A DNA stretch of 8,494 nucleotides from an uncultured Bdellovibrio sp. (GTDB lineage: Bacteria > Bdellovibrionota > Bdellovibrionia > Bdellovibrionales > Bdellovibrionaceae): the NCBI GenBank assembly GCA_946482355.1, contig CAMLRE010000069.1, positions 1 through 8,494 of the forward strand. Reading direction: 5' to 3'. Shown here one piece after another: positions 1-5,642 of the stretch; the first letter of the stretch is position 1; each line of letters begins with the position of its first letter. Under the pieces are notes generated by a model. The model was not told the origin of the DNA and searched no databases. It worked only from the letters and a program-made list of their open reading frames with translations. The position numbers were made by a program, and so were the translations under genes.

Positions 1-3000
1 TTATTCAATGTTTGCTACTAAAGCGCAAAACTCTGAAAAACTAAACGGTAAAGCTGATACAAACTTTGTTGAATACGCAACCCTTGCAGGTCTTAATTGC
101 CAAGCTAACGAAGCTATTAAGTTTAATGGTGTTAGTTTTAGTTGTATCACTGTCGGTGCTGCAAGTAGCGGTATCAGCAGTGTCACAACGAGTGGCTCGG
201 TGTTAACAACAGGTGGTACAGCAAGTGCACCGGTGATTAGTATTCAGATGGCCACAGGTGCGCAAGATGGTTATTTAGCATCGAGCGATTGGAATACATT
301 TAACAATAAACAAAATGCTACAAGCGCTGCTATTATTGCAACGCTTGGTTATACTCCGGCAAATAGTGCCACATTAAGCTCGCTCAATGGAACCGTAAGT
401 ACCTTAAATAGCACGGTCAGTTCACTACAAAGTGCAGTAGCCACTTCTTTCACGACATTGGCTAATAATGTGAATTCAGTTTCATCGGCAGTTTCAGGTT
501 TGGAATCTAGTATTAACGCGGTTTCGTCTTCTGTTGCAGCGATCACAAGTTCGCAATGGACAACAACTGCATCAGATATTTTTTATAACACCGGACGCGT
601 TGGTATAGGAACAAGTTCTCCGGCAAGCCTTTTACATGTTAAGGGTGAAAGCTTAGATACGGCAAATACGTTTCCGAATTTTTCAAACATTCAGCAAAGT
701 TTAAATTTTTTAAGTCCTAGTTCGAGCAGCTTTAGAACATTTCAAGCCGACATGAACTTTGACAGTTCACAAGATAGCACTGGAAATTCAATTGCGCTAA
801 GTGGTTATGTTAATCATAAATCAACAGCTTCTGCTACCGGCCTTACTGCCGTTTCAGGAGAGATTTATATTTCGGGAGCTTCTGGCACTGCAGGTCGTAT
901 TACAAATGCCATCGGAGTTCGCGGATCGTTGGTCTCTGGTTATGGCCAGATCACAAATGCTTATTCAGGGTATTTTGTAAACTCTGGAAGTCCTGCGACG
1001 ATTACGAATGGTTATGGTGTGTATATTGGTAACGTAGCCGGTTTGAATAAATGGTCGCTCTATTCCGGAAATTCAGCACCATCTTATTTTCAAGCTAACA
1101 TCGGTGCTGGTACGAGCGCTCCAACAGCGAGACTGCATCTAGCCGCAGGAACAAGTACAAATGCACCGTTAAAATTTACTTCGGGAACTTTATTGGCATC
1201 ACCGCAATCGGGAACGGTTGAGTACGACGGCTCTGATTATTATTTTACTGACGGTTCAAACACACGTAGAAGCCTTAGTTCTATTGTCGCAGGTGGTGTA
1301 ACATCAGCGACAATTTCTTCGGCTCTTGGTTACACGCCAGCTAATAGTGCGACTGTTTCAAGTTTATCTTCAGCAGTAGCTACTTCGTTTACAACGGTTA
1401 CCAATAACTTAAATACGGTCTCATCAACTGTTACAAGCTTGCAAACTTCAACAGCGGCCTCATTTGCCGCAGTGGTGTCGTCACAATGGATTACTTCAGG
1501 TACCACAATTAATTATTCAGCGGGTAGTGTAGGAATTGGCACTGCAACGCCACTGACAACATTGCATGTTTATAGTAATCAACCAGCGGCTGCGGCTCAT
1601 CCAGACCGTGCCGGATTGATTTTAGAATCTGAAGGAACAAGTGTTGGTGGCCGTATGGCTGCAAGAGTTTATTCTGATACTGAAAATCCATTATTTGTAG
1701 GGTACCGTGCGCGTGGCACGAAAGCGTTGCCATCAGCACTTTTATCAGGCGATCTTGTGACCGCAATATCACCGGTTGGCTACGATGGATCGGGTTGGCA
1801 AACCGGAGCGCATATCCGTTTTCAAACAACTGAAAACTGGAATTCTGGCGCTATCGGTTCAGCGATTTCATTTCGTACTCCGACAAACTCAAGCACGGCA
1901 GTAGTTGAGCGTATGCGTGTCGATCACAATGGTAATGTGGGTATTGGAACCACAGCGCCTGGATATACATTAGATGTTTCAGGAACGCTCAATGTAAAAA
2001 ATAGTTCTGTTAATACGGGCCTTGCTGATTTATCAGTAACCGGAAATGCGGCCAATCTGAACTTAAGAATTTACAACTCAAATGCCGGAGTGACTTTAAC
2101 TGATGGAACAAATTTAAATAATGCAGCAGCTTTATACGCGCCTACCGCAAGTAAAATTGTTTTTGTCGGTGGCCCAGTGCAGTTTGCACCATCAGGCGGA
2201 AACACAGCTTTTAGAATTGAAACTAATGGTAATGTTGGTATCGGTGTAACAACACCAGCGGCAAAGCTTGATGTTTCGGGAACAATTAAAATTACAGGTG
2301 GATCACCTGGGTTAAATAAAGTTTTAACATCGGATGCATCTGGGTTAGCTAGTTGGCAAACGCCATCATTTGGACTAACAAACTTTACAGAATCAATAAG
2401 TACCGCTGTACCTAATGCGGTAACTCCAGCGGCAAGATTAATTGCAACGAATGCTGCAACAAATGTAGATTTTGTCATGAGTCCGAAAGGCAATGGCGCT
2501 CTTCTAGCGCAAATACCTGACAATACAGTGACTGGTGGTAACAAGCGTGGCCAGTATGCTGTAGATTTACAAATGGGCCGAACAGCTTCGAATCAAGTTG
2601 CCAGTGGTGATTATTCATTCGCGGCGGGGTATGGAGTCATGGCCAGTGGTACTGCTGCTGTTGCCATGGGTGTTACTACAAATGCGCTCGGAGATTTTTC
2701 AACGGCCTTCGGTCAAGGCACATTCGCTACAGGAAGTTACTCAACAGCGATAGGAAATGTGACAAACGCAACGGGTGATAACTCTACAGCTATAGGATTT
2801 GCTACGGTAGCGAGTGGATCTGCGGCTACGGCTATGGGAAGTAGCACAATTGCTCATGGTGATAGTTCAACAGCCATGGGTGAATACACAACTGCTGATT
2901 CTTATATTCAAACAACGTTGGGTCGTTTCAATCTTCCGAAGGGAAGTGAAAATCGTAATACTTGGGTTACAACTGATCCGTTATTTGTAGTGGGTAATGG

Positions 3001-4342
3001 TACAGGTTCCGGAGCTTCAAGATCAACGGCTTTAATGCTTTTAAAAAATGGTAACTTGGGTCTTGGAACCACTTCTCCTGCGAGAAGATTGTCGGTTTCA
3101 AATACGAATACGACAGCGTACGTATCGACAGGAACAGCGCCTTCTACAGCCGTTTCACTTTTACTTGAAAATCCATCAACAACAAATGCTTCAACATTTA
3201 TTGATATGACGGTAAACGGTGGTAACGGACCAGGCCGTGCGTTTATTGGTGCGATTTACAGCGGCTGGGCTGTTGTAAACCCTCCGCCAAATATCGTTTT
3301 TGGTACAACGAAGAATACCTATACCGAGCAAATGGCTTTATCTGGTAACCATGGAACATTATCTGTCGGTTATCCGGCCTCTACTTTAGGCGGTATGACA
3401 CCGTTAAATTCAGTGTTAGTGAGTGGTAGTGTCGGTATCGGTACTCAGCTTCCTGGAAAATCATTAACTGTCGTAGGTTCGGTAGCGATTGGTTCTGCGG
3501 CGAATTCAGCTACGCGTGGAACAGATTATCTTTCGATTGTTACATCAAATACAGGAAATCGCCGTACGGGAATTCAGTTTGGACAAAACTCGACAAATAC
3601 TTTTGAAATCGGAACCGACGTCAGCCAAGCGAATGCACAGAACTTTTATATCTATGATAACGTTGCCAACACGGCTCGTATTTTACTTGATGGTAATGGT
3701 AACTTAGGTGTTGGTGCTACGCCATCGACTTATAAACTAGATGTCGGCGGGGAAATTGTCGCGCGCAATGGACTTGGCGATGTGCTTTATCTTGGTGGTG
3801 ATGCCAGCGGTACTGATTTAGAAATCGGTACAACTCAGGCTGCGCATAATACATTATCTTTTTATAACCGCGGGGCTGCGACCTATATGGATATCGCAGC
3901 AAAAAACATTACTTATTCAGGATCACTTAGTCCATCAGATCGTCGTTTGAAAAAAGATATTCAAATCTTAGATCACTCGTTAGATAAAATGCTTCAGGTT
4001 GAAGGTGTAAGTTATTACTGGAAAGATCCAAAACAATATTCAAGTGGTCTTCAGTACGGTGTGATCGCACAACAAGTTGAAACTATTTTTCCAAACTTAG
4101 TCGATACCAACGCTCAAGGTATGAAAAAAGTGAACTACATTGGCTTTTTAAGCCCGCTGATTGAAAGCTTAAAAGAGTTCTATGCTCGTTGGATGAAAGA
4201 CAGCGAAAATATTCACCGCGATATCGCCTCTATTGAAGAACGCAAAGCCGATAAAGCTGAAATCGAAAAATTAAAAAATGAAAACGCCGAACTTAGAGCT
4301 TATCTTTGCTCGAAAGATCCATCGGCTCCGATCTGTAAATAA
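1..4342 (+). CDS. Tail-fibre-like surface adhesin (MAT-type) with C-terminal S74 chaperone domain, 5' partial
   Basis: Predicted trimeric surface fibre, probably for contact with other cells. The frame is already open at the window edge (first whole codon at 2), so the Met at 8 is internal: residues around it (YSMFATKAQ) align with the interior of the paralogue at 5643 (YAMYANDAQ). From the paralogue about 150 N-terminal residues, including any signal peptide, lie upstream. Counting from Met 8 as residue 1: C31-x14-C46 loop; G-x-L-A-S-x-D-W motif near 88; ALGYTP/coiled-coil modules at about 111-211 and 439-521; eight VGIGT-type repeats; a domain at 537-641; YadA-head-like repeats at 865-962; S74 chaperone domain from about 1308 to 1391; coiled-coil tail ending in C1434 and C1443. 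There are no other cysteines. It carries no LPXTG, YadA anchor or autotransporter barrel, so the means of surface attachment is not visible. Similarity to phage fibres and to Bdellovibrio MAT proteins is recognised by eye; the target is unknown. Confidence 0.88.
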   Translation, partial: YSMFATKAQNSEKLNGKADTNFVEYATLAGLNCQANEAIKFNGVSFSCITVGAASSGISSVTTSGSVLTTGGTASAPVISIQMATGAQDGYLASSDWNTFNNKQNATSAAIIATLGYTPANSATLSSLNGTVSTLNSTVSSLQSAVATSFTTLANNVNSVSSAVSGLESSINAVSSSVAAITSSQWTTTASDIFYNTGRVGIGTSSPASLLHVKGESLDTANTFPNFSNIQQSLNFLSPSSSSFRTFQADMNFDSSQDSTGNSIALSGYVNHKSTASATGLTAVSGEIYISGASGTAGRITNAIGVRGSLVSGYGQITNAYSGYFVNSGSPATITNGYGVYIGNVAGLNKWSLYSGNSAPSYFQANIGAGTSAPTARLHLAAGTSTNAPLKFTSGTLLASPQSGTVEYDGSDYYFTDGSNTRRSLSSIVAGGVTSATISSALGYTPANSATVSSLSSAVATSFTTVTNNLNTVSSTVTSLQTSTAASFAAVVSSQWITSGTTINYSAGSVGIGTATPLTTLHVYSNQPAAAAHPDRAGLILESEGTSVGGRMAARVYSDTENPLFVGYRARGTKALPSALLSGDLVTAISPVGYDGSGWQTGAHIRFQTTENWNSGAIGSAISFRTPTNSSTAVVERMRVDHNGNVGIGTTAPGYTLDVSGTLNVKNSSVNTGLADLSVTGNAANLNLRIYNSNAGVTLTDGTNLNNAAALYAPTASKIVFVGGPVQFAPSGGNTAFRIETNGNVGIGVTTPAAKLDVSGTIKITGGSPGLNKVLTSDASGLASWQTPSFGLTNFTESISTAVPNAVTPAARLIATNAATNVDFVMSPKGNGALLAQIPDNTVTGGNKRGQYAVDLQMGRTASNQVASGDYSFAAGYGVMASGTAAVAMGVTTNALGDFSTAFGQGTFATGSYSTAIGNVTNATGDNSTAIGFATVASGSAATAMGSSTIAHGDSSTAMGEYTTADSYIQTTLGRFNLPKGSENRNTWVTTDPLFVVGNGTGSGASRSTALMLLKNGNLGLGTTSPARRLSVSNTNTTAYVSTGTAPSTAVSLLLENPSTTNASTFIDMTVNGGNGPGRAFIGAIYSGWAVVNPPPNIVFGTTKNTYTEQMALSGNHGTLSVGYPASTLGGMTPLNSVLVSGSVGIGTQLPGKSLTVVGSVAIGSAANSATRGTDYLSIVTSNTGNRRTGIQFGQNSTNTFEIGTDVSQANAQNFYIYDNVANTARILLDGNGNLGVGATPSTYKLDVGGEIVARNGLGDVLYLGGDASGTDLEIGTTQAAHNTLSFYNRGAATYMDIAAKNITYSGSLSPSDRRLKKDIQILDHSLDKMLQVEGVSYYWKDPKQYSSGLQYGVIAQQVETIFPNLVDTNAQGMKKVNYIGFLSPLIESLKEFYARWMKDSENIHRDIASIEERKADKAEIEKLKNENAELRAYLCSKDPSAPICK
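338..640 (+). repeat. Fibre module A: ALGYTP - coiled coil - SSQW - VGIGT
   Basis: First copy of a modular unit inside the first fibre gene. Order: ATLGYTPANSAT (338-373), a low-complexity stretch with regularly spaced L/V/I among S/T/A/N (374-550) that looks like a trimeric coiled coil, SSQW (548-559), then GRVGIGTSSP...LHV (593-640). The same order recurs at 1322-1570. Directly upstream (269-310) is a GYLASSDWNTFNNK motif that also precedes ALGFTP in the second fibre gene near 6594-6683. Confidence 0.75.
1322..1570 (+). repeat. Fibre module A, second copy
   Basis: Second copy of the unit at 338-640. ALGYTPANSAT at 1322-1354 is followed by a shorter heptad-like segment (1355-1480) that shares the phrase AVATSFTT with copy one, then SSQW (1478-1489) and GSVGIGTATP...LHV (1523-1570). 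The amino acids are well kept but many codons differ at third positions (for example tat act ccg gca against tac acg cca gct). This argues for an old duplication kept by selection and not a fresh one. Confidence 0.72.
1616..1930 (+). other. Insert domain of the first fibre gene ending in ERMRVDHNG
   Basis: Residues 537-641 form a more complex, less repetitive stretch with charged and aromatic residues (GYRARGT, YDGSGWQTGAHIRF, ENWNSG, ISFRT) that runs straight into the fourth VGIGT repeat through ERMRVDHNGN. A comparable arrangement occurs in the second fibre gene at about 7191-7460, ending ERVRISANGN before its own VGIGT repeat. I read it as a beta-rich shaft or binding domain of the kind seen in phage tail and MAT-type fibres. 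The binding partner cannot be told. Confidence 0.55.
2600..2893 (+). repeat. Seven 14-residue YadA-head-like repeats
   Basis: Residues 865-962 of the first fibre protein divide exactly into seven 14-residue units of the form A-[STLH]-G-x-x-[SA]-[TFV]-A-x-G-x-x-x-x, for example ATGDNSTAIGFATV and ASGSAATAMGSSTI. This is the classic left-handed beta-roll repeat of trimeric autotransporter heads (YadA/Hia, Hep_Hag type). Downstream (about 2924-3049) follows LGRFNLPKG ... TDPLFVVGNGTG ... ALMLLKNG, a connector often found between such repeats and a VGIGT repeat. No YadA neck or membrane anchor follows, so only the head fold is shared. Confidence 0.85.
3929..4180 (+). other. Intramolecular chaperone auto-processing domain (Peptidase S74 type)
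   Basis: The first fibre gene ends with a domain typical of phage endosialidase and tail-spike chaperones. Seen: SPSDRRLKKDI at the start, VSYYWKD, the YGVIAQQVE..FP motif, VNYIGFLSPLIESLKE. In this family the protein trimerises, then cleaves just before the Ser of the S-D-x-R-L-K motif using a Ser/Lys pair five residues apart. Here both are present: Ser1310 (codon 3935-3937) and Lys1315 (3950-3952), counted from the Met at 8. Cleavage would release the last 135 residues. The presence of the pair suggests active self-processing; this is inferred, not shown. Confidence 0.88.
4181..4339 (+). other. C-terminal coiled coil and two-cysteine tail
   Basis: After the S74 core come about 43 charged residues with heptad-like I/L spacing (ENIHRDIASIEERK, EIEKLKNENAELRAYL), which look like a trimeric coiled coil. 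The protein then ends in CSKDPSAPICK with Cys1434 and Cys1443. This would lie on the fragment released by S74 cleavage. Confidence 0.65.
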
Positions 4343-4376
4343 TGCGAACCGCAGTCTTTGTGTTCGCATTTATTGT
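4341..4376 (+). terminator. Probable rho-independent terminator of the first fibre gene
   Basis: A perfect 9-bp inverted repeat, AATGCGAAC (4341-4349) and GTTCGCATT (4362-4370), with a 12-base loop, is followed by TATTGT. The first two bases overlap the TAA stop codon. The T-tract is short and broken, so termination may be incomplete. It would still separate the fibre transcript from the next gene. Confidence 0.6.
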
Positions 4377-4432
4377 CACGCCGGAATAAAATTAACCATT
4401 TTTTTAGCTCTTATACACCATAGTGAGGTGTT

Positions 4433-4452
4433 AGCGCCGATAGACTGGCGCT
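4433..4452. promoter_or_regulatory. Inverted repeat upstream of the glutaminase-like gene
   Basis: AGCGCC (4433-4438) and GGCGCT (4447-4452) form a perfect 6-bp stem with an 8-base loop, ending 21 bases before the ATG at 4474. There is no T-run after it, so a terminator is unlikely. It could be a 5'-leader hairpin or an operator. The surrounding spacer 4343-4473 otherwise shows only AT-rich sequence with a weak TATACA at 4412-4417 and no convincing -35 box. Confidence 0.35.
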
Positions 4453-4473
4453 GGCTTTGCTTTACTAAAATGT

Positions 4474-5508
4474 ATGATCAAAACTCTTTGTCTCATTTTG
4501 ATATTCTTTACGGCTTCGTGGTCTTATGCAGGCCATAAGTTGCAGGTATCTATAAGTTCAGAAGATGCCTTTCTTTGCGAGCAAGAAACAAAATTAGAGT
4601 TCTGGGCCTGTAATGGTAAATACCTTTTATTTATTGGTGATACGATCGTAGGGCAGGTGCCAACGCTTCACCATTTAGATTATCTAAATGTAAAAGTCCC
4701 AGCGCGAATTTTTGATTTAAATACGAATAAAGAGCTTTACTTAAATTCTTCTGATTTTCAGTATCAGCAATCCGGCACTTTGGCGACGACGGCGTATTAT
4801 CGTAAGCATAATTTGATGATGTCATTTGAGCCACGCTTACGTTCGTGCGCGCTTATGGCTTGCCAAAAACTAAAACAAATTCTTTTTCCGGTACTTTATC
4901 AAAGAGGTCAGCTTACAACGGCTGAGGCAAATGAATTAGATACCCAACTGCTTGAACAAATGAATTCGATAACTGCAAAGATAAAAACATCTAAAACAAT
5001 CGCTCAAATGCTAACGGCTTTTGAAACGGTTAAAGCAGATTCTTCATTACGTTATGATTATTTAAAAGATGGTTGTTTTGCCAGATCGGAAATCGTGTCT
5101 GCTCAGTTAGCTGCGCAAGGTTTTGAGGTTTATAAAATCTGGATTCATGGATTTTCATTATGGGGTTATCGTTTAGATAAGCCGAGTGATTTTTTTGGCT
5201 GGCGCTATCATGTAGCCCCTGCAGTTAAGGTAGATGGAAAACTTTGGGTTTTTGATCCGGGATTATTTCAAGGGCCTGTGGCTGCTTATCAGTGGGTCGG
5301 TGAAGTATTTGGCCCGAATCAAAAAGTGGTAGTTACCGCTAAATTTTCTGAAGAAGAATTTGCTGCAAAGGCAAAAGTGGCTGTGTCGTTATCAGCTTGG
5401 CAGATGTATCCGCAATACGTAAGTACACCTTTACAATCAACTACAGACAAAGAAACATCTGCAAACATCGAAGATGCCCGCATGATTTTAGAAGAACTTG
5501 GGCTATAA
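4474..5508 (+). CDS. Secreted protein glutaminase-like protein (predicted protein-glutamine deamidase)
   Basis: Predicted to hydrolyse the side-chain amide of glutamine in proteins, giving glutamate and ammonia. Residues 1-19 are a Sec signal peptide (Lys3, hydrophobic core, S-Y-A before Gly20). The C-terminal half carries the signature of Chryseobacterium protein glutaminase: DGCFAR with Cys201, WRYHVA with His246 and VFDPGLFQGPV with Asp261. From memory the known enzyme has DGCYAR, YHVA and DPSLF...GPV in the same order with similar spacing. Residues 20 to about 160 are not recognised. They include C35, C46, C125 and C130, possible disulphide partners, and could be a pro-domain like the inhibitory propeptide of the known enzyme. 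The frame has a TAG at 4441 and no other start before ATG 4474; no Shine-Dalgarno sequence is visible. Terminator-like sequences on both sides suggest a separate transcript. Substrate unknown. Papain- or transglutaminase-like relatives are the main alternative. Confidence 0.78.
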   Translation: MIKTLCLILIFFTASWSYAGHKLQVSISSEDAFLCEQETKLEFWACNGKYLLFIGDTIVGQVPTLHHLDYLNVKVPARIFDLNTNKELYLNSSDFQYQQSGTLATTAYYRKHNLMMSFEPRLRSCALMACQKLKQILFPVLYQRGQLTTAEANELDTQLLEQMNSITAKIKTSKTIAQMLTAFETVKADSSLRYDYLKDGCFARSEIVSAQLAAQGFEVYKIWIHGFSLWGYRLDKPSDFFGWRYHVAPAVKVDGKLWVFDPGLFQGPVAAYQWVGEVFGPNQKVVVTAKFSEEEFAAKAKVAVSLSAWQMYPQYVSTPLQSTTDKETSANIEDARMILEELGL

Positions 5509-5526
5509 AAAATTAAGGCTCTGTGT

Positions 5527-5604
5527 AACGAAAGCACCTCTTTAAAAAATAGTTAAAATTTACTGCAGAAAACGTATCAAGATGAGCCGTTTTTTCGTTT
5601 TTCC
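5527..5604 (+). terminator. Possible terminator region after the glutaminase-like gene
   Basis: The spacer 5509-5642 has several competing inverted repeats leading into a T-rich run (5590-5604): AAAACG (5569-5574) with CGTTTT (5588-5593), AACGAAA (5527-5533) with TTTCGTT (5593-5599), and GGCTC (5517-5521) with GAGCC (5584-5588). No single strong hairpin stands out, so this is a tentative call. The remainder up to 5642 is A-rich with no clear promoter. Confidence 0.35.
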
Positions 5605-5642
5605 CTCTAAATAAAAGCAAATAAAAAACCGATTAGTTTACT

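Larger units (their letters stand above)
593..3748 (+). repeat. Eight dispersed GNVGIGT-x-x-P repeats
   Basis: Short repeats of the type G-[NS]-[VL]-G-[IVL]-G-T-x-x-P-x-x-x-L-x-V-[SG]-G lie at 593-640, 1097-1141, 1523-1570, 1931-1984, 2228-2281, 3050-3103, 3425-3478 and 3698-3748 within the first fibre gene. Two further copies are in the second fibre gene (7461-7514 and 8430-8489). Such repeats are frequent in long bacterial and phage fibre proteins. Here they separate the larger insert domains, with gaps from roughly 240 to 770 bases. They are protein-level repeats; the DNA copies are diverged. Confidence 0.85.

Noticed and set aside
8..10. ATG at 8 as the start of the first fibre gene
   Set aside because: The frame is open to the window edge and the paralogue shows this Met is about 150 residues inside the protein.
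1509..1829. 106-codon open frame on the - strand
   Set aside because: It is antisense to conserved VGIGT and insert-domain sequence of the first fibre gene and has no features of its own.
2071..2544. 157-codon open frame on the - strand
   Set aside because: It lies wholly opposite the first fibre gene, has no recognisable protein features, and follows from the biased codon use of a repetitive gene.
338..3748. CRISPR-like or DNA-level direct repeats
   Set aside because: The repeats are protein motifs with diverged codons and uneven spacing within open coding frames.
4436..4443. GCCGATAG as a sigma-28 -10 element before the glutaminase-like gene
   Set aside because: It is 7/8 to the consensus, but there is no TAAA at the right distance upstream and the bases belong to the inverted repeat at 4433-4452.
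4278..4538. 86-codon open frame on the + strand across the spacer
   Set aside because: It overlaps the end of the first fibre gene and the signal peptide codons of the next gene in another frame, and runs through the terminator hairpin; no protein-like features.
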